NCBI GenBank assembly: GCA_022652735.1
Contig: JALCRP010000024.1
Location: 1-32,567 of the forward strand
Reading direction: 5' to 3'
Source: Faecalibacterium sp.
GTDB lineage: Bacteria; Bacillota; Clostridia; Oscillospirales; Ruminococcaceae
Length of the DNA: 32,567 nt
The notes beneath the pieces were generated by a model, which saw nothing but the letters and a program-made list of their open reading frames with translations, ran no database searches and was not told the DNA's origin. Below, piece after piece: positions 1-7,777 of this stretch. Made by a program: the position numbers and the translations under genes. The stretch's first letter is position 1. Each line of letters starts with the position of its first letter.

Positions 1-54
1 CTTCCGCTATACTGTTCATGTTGTGTTTGTTTCATGACAGTTTCAGATTACAAC

Positions 55-102
55 AAAAAATGAGATAGGCAACCCCTTTCGGGGAAGTCTATCTCATTTT
101 TT
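55..102. terminator. Bidirectional intrinsic terminator
   Basis: A perfect 14-bp inverted repeat pairs 55-68 (A6 then TGAGATAG) with 89-102 (CTATCTCA then T6). The apex contains a further CCCC/GGGG pairing (73-76 with 81-84). The A-run on one side and T-run on the other make it work in either direction. It most likely ends an upstream transcript whose gene lies outside the window and insulates the fliE operon. Confidence 0.85.
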
Positions 103-367
103 ATGCAGAAGCTATTTTGCAACAGCCGCTTTCTTTTATACGATGGGTATTTTGTACAAAATATTGGCCCCACTCTTGGCAGAACGACAATGTTAAAAAA
201 AGTCCGGCCTTTTTTATACAATTTCTTAAAAAATACGTAGATTCGATATAAAAACGGCAACGTCGGGAAAAGAAAACAATATCTTGTGCAAATTGACTAT
301 AAAAATATAATTAAGAACTACTTCCAATAAAATGGAATCTCATAGAAATTACACACTTTTTTCTAAT

Positions 368-399
368 TTGACAAAAATTCTTAAGATAGCTCTTATAAT
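368..399 (+). promoter_or_regulatory. Candidate sigma-A promoter upstream of fliE
   Basis: A perfect -35 hexamer TTGACA (368-373) and a perfect -10 hexamer TATAAT (394-399) are present, but the spacer is 20 bp, longer than the usual 16-18. With the usual 17-bp spacing the -10 would be TCTTAT (391-396), a 4/6 match. The -10 also lies in the loop of a hairpin (383-411), so this may not be the working promoter. Confidence 0.35.
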
Positions 400-419
400 T
401 GGGGCTATCTTGCTTTTTT
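383..419 (+). terminator. Terminator-like hairpin in the fliE upstream region
   Basis: AAGATAGC (383-390) pairs with GCTATCTT (404-411), extended inwards by G-T and C-G pairs to about 11 bp with a 7-nt loop, and is followed after two bases by T6 (414-419). It has the form of an intrinsic terminator or attenuator. It could act on transcripts started upstream of it; promoters at 431-439 and 480-506 lie beyond it. Confidence 0.4.
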
Positions 420-430
420 ATGGCTATTTA

Positions 431-439
431 TGGTATATT
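431..439 (+). promoter_or_regulatory. Candidate extended -10 promoter
   Basis: TGGTATATT (431-439) combines the TGn extension with a 5/6 match to TATAAT. The matching -35 region (TTGCTT, 410-415) is poor, as is allowed for extended -10 promoters. Transcription would begin near 446 and give a leader of roughly 225 nt. Confidence 0.35.
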
Positions 440-479
440 TCAACAACAGAGATAGTCGCAATCCAAGGGCAAAACGCCC

Positions 480-506
480 TAAAGAATAGCTGAATCGTAC
501 CGAAAA
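480..506 (+). promoter_or_regulatory. Candidate sigma-28 (SigD) promoter upstream of fliE
   Basis: TAAA (480-483), a 15-nt spacer and ACCGAAAA (499-506) match the sigma-D consensus TAAA-N15-GCCGATAA at the whole -35 core and at 6 of 8 positions in the -10. sigD is in the same operon, and the B. subtilis fla/che operon has both sigma-A and sigma-D promoters, so feedback on the operon is plausible. This is a motif match only. Confidence 0.45.
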
Positions 507-509
507 AGC

Positions 510-639
510 CCGAAATTCTATTTAAAAAGGAATTTCGGAAAGCTCAAAAATGAAATTCGTCAAAATCAACATAAAACGCAGAAAAAACATGGCATTGGCT
601 GTGGAAAAAAATCCACAAAAGAAACACCTGTTTACAGGT
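510..639 (+). other. Hairpin-rich 5' leader of fliE
   Basis: CCGAAATTC (510-518) pairs with GAATTTCGG (530-538), 9 bp. TGTGGA/TCCACA (600-605 with 612-617) and ACCTGT/ACAGGT (626-631 with 634-639) form two further small hairpins just before the ribosome binding site. On the minus strand the first hairpin is followed by GCTTTTT and could terminate antisense transcription. No known riboswitch core was recognised. Confidence 0.35.
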
Positions 640-671
640 AAAATTGCAAAGTAATGCGGGAGGTTAAAAAT

Positions 672-980
672 ATGGCTGCATTTATCGTTCCGATTCAAGC
701 AATGAAACCAATGGAATTTAGCAATACGGACAGTACACAGAAGGCAGCGGCTTCCGGCGCCGGCTCTTTTGGCAATATGCTGACACAGGCAATGCAGGAA
801 TACCAGACGCTCAGCCAAACTTCCGCCCAAGATAGCACGAATCTGGCGCTGGGGAATGTGGACGATCTGGCCAGCGTCCAGATCAACACCATGAAAGCAG
901 AAAGTATGCTCCAAACCACGGTTCAGCTGACGAGCCGTGCGGTAAACGCCTACAAAGAGATCATGCAGATGTCCGTCTGA
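672..980 (+). CDS. fliE: Flagellar hook-basal body complex protein FliE
   Basis: FliE joins the MS ring to the proximal rod and is an early substrate of the export apparatus. The 102-residue product has the family's usual length and its typical C-terminal half, with the segment SFGNMLTQAMQEYQ, a run ending in VQINTMKAESMLQTTVQLT, and the closing pattern AYKEIMQM. The start is set at ATG 672 because the ribosome binding site GGGAGG (658-663) sits 8 nt before it; an upstream in-frame ATG at 654 overlaps that site and lacks its own. It is the first gene of the long plus-strand operon, 40 nt ahead of fliF. The usual preceding genes flgB and flgC are absent here, so FliE's rod partners must be encoded elsewhere. 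Confidence 0.95.
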   Translation: MAAFIVPIQAMKPMEFSNTDSTQKAAASGAGSFGNMLTQAMQEYQTLSQTSAQDSTNLALGNVDDLASVQINTMKAESMLQTTVQLTSRAVNAYKEIMQMSV

Positions 981-1020
981 TCCGCATTCGATTTGGTGTG
1001 AAGGCAGGTAAAGAAAGACA

Positions 1021-2646
1021 GTGAGCCAGGGAAAGATGAGTACTCCGCAGGAATATCTCGAAAAGGGCAAGAAGTACTTTTCTGAGATGCCGCCGGAGAA
1101 AAAGAAAAAACTGGGCATCGGCGCCGGCGTAGTCGTGGCGTTTGCGGCAGTTGTGGCCATCGTGCTGAATATCGGCAAGATGAACTACAAGGTGCTGTAC
1201 AGCGGCCTCGAAAGCACCGAGGCCAGCACCGTCTATGCCGAACTGCAGAATATGGGCGCTTCGCCGCAGATGGACAGCAGCGGGAACATCAAGGTCCCGA
1301 GCAGCAAGTATGATGAATGCCTGTTGCAGCTGGCGCAGGAAGGCTATCCGCAGTCGGCCCTGACGTATGATTTGTTCTCCAGCCATTCGGGGCTGACAAG
1401 CACCGAAACCGAAAAAAAGCAGTGGATCATTTACCAGCTACAGGATCGCATCCAGAACACTTTAAAGCAGATCGACGGCGTTGAAAGCTCGACGGTTACG
1501 ATCACGATCCCGGATACAAGCGATTACATTTGGGATCAGGCGACGCAGACCAGCGATTCTACGGCGGGTGTCCTGCTAAACCTGAAAACCGGCACAAAGC
1601 TTTCGGATGCGCAGATCACCTCGATCAAAAATCTGGTAGCTTCCAGTACGCCGAAGCTCAGCGCGGAAAACGTAACGGTGATGGATGCCGCGACAATGCT
1701 TGAGCTGGGCGGCGATACGACGGATTCTTCTACGGCCAGCATGGAATGTGAACAGCTGGCGCAAAACCAGATTGAGGAAAACATCGTCCGGCTGCTGATG
1801 CCCCGATATGGCAGCGGCGGCGTTGTGGCCGTGGCAAAGGTGAAACTGAACTACGACAAGATGATGACCGAAAAGATGGAGCTGATCCCGCAGCCGACGG
1901 CCACCGACGGCACGGGCGGCGACGGATATACGACCCATCGCGAAGGCTCCTATACGCTGAACGGTTCCGTCTCGGCGGGCAGCATCGTCGGGGAAGAAAA
2001 CAATACCGACATCCCGAAATACGCCTATAACGAGGCGGGCGCCGACAGCAGCATGACGGATTATTCGTGGTCCGATGATCTGGATTACGGTTACATCAAG
2101 ACGCAGATTGAAAAAGGCAACGCCGCGATCGACAGCGCCACAGTATCCGTCCTCGTGGACGATACAACCCTTTCTAACACGGAAAAGGAAGAGCTGATCG
2201 GCCTGATCTCCAAGAGCACCAATATCGCAGAAACGGATATTTACGTTTCTACGTTTGATAAAACCACAGGGGAAGGCGATGTGCCGGCCTCGACTACGCC
2301 GGTGTTCAGCCTAAGCAATATGCCGTGGCTGCTGATCGGCGGGATCGCTTTGGGCGTTCTGGTAATCGGCGGGGTCATCCTGCTGATCCTGCGGCGCCGC
2401 GCCGCGGCAAAGGAGCGGGCTGTCGAGGATGAAAAACAGCGCCTTGTCGATGAAGAAGCCGAGCGCCGCAGCAAAATGGAAGAAGAAATTGCCAATTACA
2501 AAAAGCAGCTTTCCGATGCGGCCAGTGCGGGCATTGATGAGAAAAACGAAGCGATCGTTAAGGATGTACGGGACTTCGCCAAGGAAAACCCTGCCATTGC
2601 GGCGAATCTGCTTCGCTCTTGGTTAAGAGAAGGTGATCAGGAATGA
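1021..2646 (+). CDS. fliF: Flagellar MS-ring protein FliF
   Basis: FliF forms the membrane MS ring, the base on which the C ring and export gate assemble. The 541-residue product has the standard architecture: one membrane segment near residues 31-51, a long extracytoplasmic ring-building region, a second membrane segment near 436-456, and a charged, probably coiled cytoplasmic tail. The extreme C terminus (NPAIAANLLRSWL) is the FliG-binding motif. The start is uncertain: GTG 1021 has an AAGGCAGG stretch 12 nt upstream, while ATG 1036 has AGGG 4 nt upstream; the product is the same apart from five residues. Its stop overlaps the fliG start in an ATGA arrangement, so translation of the two is probably coupled. 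Confidence 0.96.
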   Translation: MSQGKMSTPQEYLEKGKKYFSEMPPEKKKKLGIGAGVVVAFAAVVAIVLNIGKMNYKVLYSGLESTEASTVYAELQNMGASPQMDSSGNIKVPSSKYDECLLQLAQEGYPQSALTYDLFSSHSGLTSTETEKKQWIIYQLQDRIQNTLKQIDGVESSTVTITIPDTSDYIWDQATQTSDSTAGVLLNLKTGTKLSDAQITSIKNLVASSTPKLSAENVTVMDAATMLELGGDTTDSSTASMECEQLAQNQIEENIVRLLMPRYGSGGVVAVAKVKLNYDKMMTEKMELIPQPTATDGTGGDGYTTHREGSYTLNGSVSAGSIVGEENNTDIPKYAYNEAGADSSMTDYSWSDDLDYGYIKTQIEKGNAAIDSATVSVLVDDTTLSNTEKEELIGLISKSTNIAETDIYVSTFDKTTGEGDVPASTTPVFSLSNMPWLLIGGIALGVLVIGGVILLILRRRAAAKERAVEDEKQRLVDEEAERRSKMEEEIANYKKQLSDAASAGIDEKNEAIVKDVRDFAKENPAIAANLLRSWLREGDQE

Positions 2647-3656
2647 CACAGCGCACCAGAAAGCCTTCCTCCGCGTCCCGCGCGGCGGCGGTGATCGTCG
2701 CGCTCGGCACGGAAGAGGCATCGCAGGTTTACAAGTATCTGACAGAGGAAGAAATCGAAGAGCTTTCTGTCGAGGTTGCCAAGCTTGACCACATGACGCC
2801 GACTGATATGCAGGACATCGTAGATGATTTCTACGGTATGTGCACCACGCAAAAGGTCATTTCGGAGGGCGGCGTCCTCTATGCGCGGGATGTGCTGGAA
2901 AAAGCTTTCGGCGCAGAACGTGCCAATTCTTACATGGAGCGGGTTTCGAGCGCGATGCAGACGCGCGCGTTCGAGTTTCTGCATAAAGCAAATTACCACA
3001 ACCTCATGATGATGATCCAAAATGAGCACCCGCAGACGATCGCGTTTATCCTTTCTTATCTGCCGAGCGAGCAGGCCGCCAAGATCATCGCCGAGCTGCC
3101 CAGAGATCTTCAGCTAAACGTGATTCGTCGTATCGCCACGTTGAGCAGCGTTTCGCCCGAGATCGTCAAAATTGTGGAATCCGTGCTGGAAGATAAATTT
3201 GCGAATGTGGTGAATGTCGATATGACGGAGATCGGCGGCGTAAACTATGTAGCCGACGTCATGAACCATGTCGATCGCACCACCGAAAAGACGGTTTTCG
3301 ACGAGCTGAGCAAGACAGACCCCGAGCTTTCTACAGAGATCCGCAAGCTAATGTTTGTGTTCGAGGATATTGCAACGCTGGACGATATGACCGTACAGCG
3401 GGTGCTGCGGGATGTCGATACACAGGATTTGGCCGTCGCCATCAAAGGCTCGAGCGAAGACATCAAGAATATCCTGCTCAACAACATGTCTTCCCGCGCC
3501 AGAGAAAATATTTTGTCCGATGTCGAATATCTGCGGAATGTGCGCCTGAGAGATGTAGAAAAGGCACAGCAGAAGATCGTCGATACCATCCGCACCCTCG
3601 AGGAGAGCGGCGAGATCGTGATAGCGCGCGGAGGGGAGGATACCATCATTGCCTGA
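2643..3656 (+). CDS. fliG: Flagellar motor switch protein FliG
   Basis: FliG is the C-ring protein on which the stator pushes, and it links the MS ring to FliM. The 337-residue length is normal. The N-terminal domain binds FliF; the middle domain contains EHPQT (128-132), the FliM-binding motif; MFVF (237-240) is the hinge motif before the C-terminal domain; and the torque helix follows with its charged residues around 248-258 (DDMTVQRVLRD). AGGTGAT (2631-2637) lies 5 nt before the ATG. The start overlaps the end of fliF and its end overlaps fliH by 8 nt, a compact translationally coupled trio. Confidence 0.97.
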   Translation: MTQRTRKPSSASRAAAVIVALGTEEASQVYKYLTEEEIEELSVEVAKLDHMTPTDMQDIVDDFYGMCTTQKVISEGGVLYARDVLEKAFGAERANSYMERVSSAMQTRAFEFLHKANYHNLMMMIQNEHPQTIAFILSYLPSEQAAKIIAELPRDLQLNVIRRIATLSSVSPEIVKIVESVLEDKFANVVNVDMTEIGGVNYVADVMNHVDRTTEKTVFDELSKTDPELSTEIRKLMFVFEDIATLDDMTVQRVLRDVDTQDLAVAIKGSSEDIKNILLNNMSSRARENILSDVEYLRNVRLRDVEKAQQKIVDTIRTLEESGEIVIARGGEDTIIA

Positions 3657-4416
3657 CATCCTGAAAGGCATTTTGCCCGGCAGCGAGACGGTACGTATCC
3701 CCTTGGAAAGCCGTTTTATTGCTGAACAGCCAGTGCCCGAAAACCCTTCGGAAAAAGAAAAGGATACCACGGACGAAACACAGGCGGCACAAACCGCGCC
3801 GGAAGAGCAAACGCCGGCCGCCGACGCGCAGGCCGAGGAAAGTGCAGAGGCCGAGCCGATTGCACCGCCTGAGCCGCCGCCCCTTACGCGCGAGGAGCTG
3901 ATTGAACTGTACCAGCCTGAGCTGCGACGCATCTGTGAGGAAGAAGCCCAGCGCGCCTACTTGGACGCCCGGATGCGCAAGGCCGGCGAGCTGAAACAAT
4001 GTATCGCCGAAGTGGAACAGCGTATGGAAGAACTGGAAGATCAGCAGCATACCTACATGACGACCTACGCAAAAGATCTGAAATATCTTGCCGTGGAAAT
4101 CGCGGAAAAGTTTGTGAACCAAAAGATCAACGAAAACGACAGAACCCTGCAAAAGCTGGTTATGAATACCGTGGGCAAGGTGAAAAACGCTAACTGGATG
4201 ACGGTAGAGCTTTCTGACCGGCTGGTGGAGCTGATAGGCTACCTGAAAACAGAGCTGCAAAAGCCCGAATATCATGGCGGGGCAGAGGTTTCCCCCATCA
4301 GCGCGCCGGCCGATACCGTGCGGGTGACAACAGATTCCGGCACGATTGATGCGAGCGTCAGTGTGCAGGCCAACAACCTGCGCAGCCTGTTTGGCAGCAT
4401 GGACGAGCACAAGTAA
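3649..4416 (+). CDS. fliH: Flagellar export ATPase regulator FliH
   Basis: FliH is the peripheral stalk-like partner that holds and restrains the FliI ATPase at the export gate. The 255-residue product has a Pro/Ala/Glu-rich N-terminal half (about 25-85), a charged coiled-coil middle (about 90-150), and a C-terminal region that resembles V/F-type ATPase E/delta subunits (LAVEIAEKFVNQKI). It starts at TTG 3649: a very strong purine run GGAGGGGAGG ends about 8 nt before it and the reading frame has no suitable ATG nearby. It overlaps the end of fliG by 8 nt and stands directly before fliI, its functional partner. The low-complexity N terminus is longer than in some relatives. Confidence 0.92.
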   Translation: MPDILKGILPGSETVRIPLESRFIAEQPVPENPSEKEKDTTDETQAAQTAPEEQTPAADAQAEESAEAEPIAPPEPPPLTREELIELYQPELRRICEEEAQRAYLDARMRKAGELKQCIAEVEQRMEELEDQQHTYMTTYAKDLKYLAVEIAEKFVNQKINENDRTLQKLVMNTVGKVKNANWMTVELSDRLVELIGYLKTELQKPEYHGGAEVSPISAPADTVRVTTDSGTIDASVSVQANNLRSLFGSMDEHK

Positions 4417-4430
4417 AAGAGGTGACGGTC

Positions 4431-5753
4431 ATGGTCCCGATGGAAGAACTGGATGTTTCCCGCTACGTGCGGGCGGTGCACTGCACCAGCCTCGAAACGC
4501 ACGAGGGGCGCATCAGCAAGATCGTGGGCATGACCGTAGAGGCCAGCGGCCTTTCATGCAGTATCGGCGACATCTGCCGCATCCAGCGCGACGACGGCAA
4601 CGACGATATGCTGGCCGAAGTGGTTGGCATTGCAGAGAAAAAAGCCTTTTTGATGCCTTATGCTGAAATCAGCGGCATCGGTTATGGCAGCCCGGTTGTT
4701 AACACGGGCCATAAGCTGACAGTACTGGCAAGCGATGCACTCGTCGGGCGCGCTGTGGATGCGTTGGGGCGCGCTATCGACGGCGGAGAGCCAATCGAGG
4801 CCGGCACACCGATCTCAATCGGCGGCACACCCGAAAACCCGATGGAGCGCCCGCCCATCACCGAGATTATGGAGATGGGCGTTAAGTGCATCGACGCGAT
4901 GCTGACGATCGGCAAGGGCCAACGTATGGGCATCTTCGCCGGAAGCGGCGTAGGCAAAAGTACCCTGATGGGCATGATTGCCCGCAACGTAAAAGCCGAT
5001 GTTAACGTGATTGCGCTGGTGGGCGAACGTGGCCGTGAGGTCGTCGAGTTTATGGAGCGCGATTTGGGGCCGGAAGGCATGAAGCGCTCCGTGCTGGTAG
5101 TAGCTACTTCCGATCAGCCCGCGCTGATGCGCTACAAGTGTGCGCAGACGGCCACGGCAATCGCGGAATATTTTCAGCAGCAGGGCAAAGATGTGCTGCT
5201 GATGATGGATTCGCTTACACGCTTTGCGATGGCGCAGCGCGAGATTGGCCTTAGTACGGGCGAAGTACCTGTGGCCCGCGGCTATACGCCTTCGATTTAT
5301 TCGGAGCTGCCCAAGCTGCTTGAGCGCTCGGGCAACTTCAAAAAAGGCTCGATCACCGGCATTTATACGGTGCTCGTAGAGGGCGACGATACCAACGAGC
5401 CGATCGCCGATACGGTGCGCAGCATCATCGACGGGCACATCTTCCTTTCGCGTAAGATCGCGGAAAAAAACCATTACCCAGCCATTGATGTGCTGGGTAG
5501 CATCAGCCGCCTGATGAACGGCATCGCGCCGCCCGAGCAAAAGGCGGCGGCAAACCGCCTGCGCGGTATGATGTCCGTCTATAAGGATAATGAAGACCTG
5601 ATCTCGATCGGCGCATATAAGCCCGGCACAAACCCTGAGCTGGATAATGCGATTGCCCACATGGCGAAGATCAACCGATTCTTGTGCCAGAAGGTGGAAG
5701 AATCGTTCGATTACACCGATACAGTCAAGCTGATGCAGGAAGCGGTAAAGTGA
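4431..5753 (+). CDS. fliI: Flagellum-specific ATPase FliI
   Basis: FliI hydrolyses ATP to help unfold and release export substrates and chaperones at the flagellar type III gate. Counted from ATG 4431, the 440-residue protein has Walker A AGSGVGKST at 170-178, catalytic Glu200 in GERGREV, and the Walker B strand ending at Asp260 (VLLMMDSLTRF), plus the family segment QREIGLSTGEVP. ATG 4431 is preferred because AGGTGA (4420-4425) lies 5 nt before it; the in-frame GTG at 4422 is inside this ribosome binding site. It follows fliH by 14 nt and precedes fliJ, the usual fliHIJ ATPase module. Confidence 0.97.
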   Translation: MVPMEELDVSRYVRAVHCTSLETHEGRISKIVGMTVEASGLSCSIGDICRIQRDDGNDDMLAEVVGIAEKKAFLMPYAEISGIGYGSPVVNTGHKLTVLASDALVGRAVDALGRAIDGGEPIEAGTPISIGGTPENPMERPPITEIMEMGVKCIDAMLTIGKGQRMGIFAGSGVGKSTLMGMIARNVKADVNVIALVGERGREVVEFMERDLGPEGMKRSVLVVATSDQPALMRYKCAQTATAIAEYFQQQGKDVLLMMDSLTRFAMAQREIGLSTGEVPVARGYTPSIYSELPKLLERSGNFKKGSITGIYTVLVEGDDTNEPIADTVRSIIDGHIFLSRKIAEKNHYPAIDVLGSISRLMNGIAPPEQKAAANRLRGMMSVYKDNEDLISIGAYKPGTNPELDNAIAHMAKINRFLCQKVEESFDYTDTVKLMQEAVK

Positions 5754-5769
5754 AAGGGGGCGCGGCGGC

Positions 5770-6222
5770 ATGAAATCCTTCGTCTTTTCGATGGAGCGGA
5801 TGCGCAATTACAAAGAGCAGCTGCTGGATGGCGAAAAGGGTACGCTGCGCCGCCTGCGCCAAGAGCGCGACGCGATCTCGGATCGCATTGCCGCCCTACA
5901 AACCTTCCGCCGCACCACAGATACCGAATTTCAGGCCCGGCAAAAGGCGGGCGTCAGCTATCTCGAAATCCAATCCTTTCAGTTCCGCATGGAAAATGCC
6001 CGCATGACGCTTAAGCAGCTGCGGCAGGAGCTGGAAAAGGCAAATGAGGCTGTGGAAGCACAGCTGCAAGTTGTCATCCAAGCCTCACAGGAGGTTTCGG
6101 GGCTGGACAAGCTCGAGGAAAAGCAGCAGGAAACTTACCGGCAGCAGGCAAACGCCGAAAGCCGGGAGCAGATCCTCGAACAGGTATCCAACAAGGAATC
6201 GCGCAAACGGCAACAAGCCTGA
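5770..6222 (+). CDS. fliJ: Flagellar export protein FliJ
   Basis: FliJ is the gamma-like coiled-coil shaft of the export ATPase. The 150-residue product begins with the typical KSFVFSMERMRNYKEQL and is almost entirely charged helix with heptad-like spacing. Sequence conservation in this family is low, so the call rests on the N-terminal signature, coiled-coil character, length and position after fliI. AAAGGGGG (5753-5760) overlaps the fliI stop and sits 9 nt before the ATG. Confidence 0.9.
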   Translation: MKSFVFSMERMRNYKEQLLDGEKGTLRRLRQERDAISDRIAALQTFRRTTDTEFQARQKAGVSYLEIQSFQFRMENARMTLKQLRQELEKANEAVEAQLQVVIQASQEVSGLDKLEEKQQETYRQQANAESREQILEQVSNKESRKRQQA

Positions 6223-6272
6223 AGCGCAGCATCCTTTTTCGGATAAATCCGCACGAAAGGAGGTGAAAACAC

Positions 6273-7760
6273 ATGACAAATACCAGCGTAAATCAGGCGG
6301 CAGCCCAAACGAATGCCGTCTCGATGAAAACCACACGACAGCAGGCGTATGCGGCCGCGGCCCAAAATACCGGCTCTGATCCGTTTGGCGCGATCGTGCA
6401 GCAAATGCTGCTGCAAATGGCGGAAAACGGGCAGCAGGATGACACCACAGATTCGCTGCTTTCCGCTTTGTCCGGGCAAAACAGCCAAACTGAAAAGGAG
6501 CAACTGGAGCAGCTTTTGGCGCAGGGCGTCACGGGGCTAATCCAAAATCAGCAGGCGGGCGGCACGGACATGCTGAACGTCTTGCAGCAGATGCAAAGCG
6601 GTACACAAAGCACAGTAAGCGGCCTTAATGGCATTAGCAACGGTTCTTCACTTTCACAGCTGGCGGCGCTGATGGGCCAAAACGCGCTTACTGGGTTGCA
6701 GCAAAATGCCGGCGATTCGGCAAGCAGCCTTGGCAGCGGCACAGACATTTCGCAGTTGGCGGCCCTGATGGGCCAAAACGCGCTTACTGGGTTGCAGCAA
6801 AATGCCGACGATTCGGCAAGCAGCCTTGGCAGCGGCACAGACATTTCGCAGTTGGCGGCCCTGATGGGGCAGAATTCTCTGGCCGAGATGCAAAACACCA
6901 ATCCCGTCTCGGAAAATGTTCTGGAAGCGCTGCGGATTTTGGCAAACCGCAGCACGAATGTCGGCCAGACGACCACACCGCTGCAAAATGCGGCGGCACA
7001 AAGCGCACAGGAGGCTTCTCCTGCAGAGGCAGTGCTTGCCGGCGCCGCGGGCACGGCAGAAAGCCGAGACAGCACCGATTCCGGGTTTGCCCAGCTGATG
7101 GAGCAGGACACAAAAATGGCGGCGCTCAAAGACGCAGCCGCGCAGGATACCCCCAAAACCGATGCGGACGGCAAGAGCAAAGCGGCAGATGCACTTTCTC
7201 AGGCACAGGCCGCGGCAGGCAACCGCACACCACAGCAGATTACGCAGCTTTCCGAAACGCAAACGGCAAAGGCAGAGGCCATGTCTCGTGAACCGGAGCT
7301 TTTGCAGCAACTGGAAAAAACAGTCAACGAAACGCTTTCCACCGGCAAGCAGGAGCTTACGATGAAGCTCAAGCCCGAAGCTCTTGGCGAAATCACGGTG
7401 CGCCTTGTTGAGCAGGAAGGCAAAATGACGCTTGACATCACCGCGGCAAACGCCCAGACGGCAAAGCTCATTAACAGCGATTTGGCTGCGCTGCGCGAGG
7501 CTGTCCGCCCTATGAACGTTGAAGTTCACGAGGCAGTGCAGCAAAGCAACAATACCGAGCAGGGCACGGCGCAGTATGAGCTTTTCGGCCAGCAGTTCTC
7601 GAGCCAGCAGCAGTTTGCCAATCAGCAACAGGCCTATCAGCAGGCTGCGGCACGTTCTTCGCATCGCACTTCCTTTTCGGATGCCGTACAGGGCATCACA
7701 GAAGCCGCGCCGGCAACTACGGCAGCAGCTTCGCACAGCGCGCTTGATACCTACGTTTAA
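6273..7760 (+). CDS. fliK: Flagellar hook-length control protein FliK
   Basis: FliK is a secreted ruler that stops hook growth and switches FlhB to filament export. The 495-residue product has a long, Gln/Ala/Ser-rich N-terminal ruler region and a folded C-terminal hook domain at about residues 356-425, seen in LTMKLKPEALGEITVRL and the following strand-helix pattern; a Gln-rich tail follows. Residues 128-191 are two 32-residue repeats, and a third partial copy follows (see the repeat at 6654-6878). A near-perfect AAAGGAGGTGA (6256-6266) precedes the ATG. It lies between fliJ and flgD as in other Firmicutes. Confidence 0.93.
   Translation: MTNTSVNQAAAQTNAVSMKTTRQQAYAAAAQNTGSDPFGAIVQQMLLQMAENGQQDDTTDSLLSALSGQNSQTEKEQLEQLLAQGVTGLIQNQQAGGTDMLNVLQQMQSGTQSTVSGLNGISNGSSLSQLAALMGQNALTGLQQNAGDSASSLGSGTDISQLAALMGQNALTGLQQNADDSASSLGSGTDISQLAALMGQNSLAEMQNTNPVSENVLEALRILANRSTNVGQTTTPLQNAAAQSAQEASPAEAVLAGAAGTAESRDSTDSGFAQLMEQDTKMAALKDAAAQDTPKTDADGKSKAADALSQAQAAAGNRTPQQITQLSETQTAKAEAMSREPELLQQLEKTVNETLSTGKQELTMKLKPEALGEITVRLVEQEGKMTLDITAANAQTAKLINSDLAALREAVRPMNVEVHEAVQQSNNTEQGTAQYELFGQQFSSQQQFANQQQAYQQAAARSSHRTSFSDAVQGITEAAPATTAAASHSALDTYV
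6654..6878 (+). repeat. 96-bp tandem repeat inside fliK
   Basis: Two adjacent 96-bp units (6654-6749 and 6750-6845) differ at only 4 positions by my count, three silent and one changing Gly to Asp. A partial third copy starts at 6846 and diverges after about 30 bp. Each full unit encodes 32 residues beginning SQLAALMGQNALTGLQQN. The period is a multiple of three, so the frame is kept. The near identity suggests a recent duplication. Confidence 0.95.
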
Positions 7761-7777
7761 CAGAAAGGAGGAAGAGC

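Larger units (their letters stand above)
1..671. other. AT-rich non-coding region upstream of fliE
   Basis: No convincing gene is present. The sequence is clearly more AT-rich than the operon that follows. It contains the terminator at 55-102, then a stretch from about 103 to 360 in which I see nothing specific, then candidate promoters (368-399, 431-439, 480-506) and several hairpins (383-411, 510-538, 600-617, 626-639) before the fliE ribosome binding site. In many Firmicutes flgB and flgC would sit just before fliE; they are not here. Confidence 0.7.

Noticed and set aside
48-260. Minus-strand open frame of 70 codons
   Set aside because: It runs through the terminator at 55-102, has no ribosome binding site, and its AT-rich translation resembles no family I know.
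421-510. Possible cyclic-di-GMP-I (GEMM) riboswitch
   Set aside because: A P1-like pairing and a GTCGCAA element can be drawn, but the GACGCAAAGC core and the pairing of the third helix are missing, so it is kept only as a hypothesis for a covariance-model search.
4815-5807. Long minus-strand open frame of 330 codons opposite fliI
   Set aside because: It is the antisense shadow of a clear fliI, with His/Arg-rich translation typical of reversed GC-rich coding sequence.
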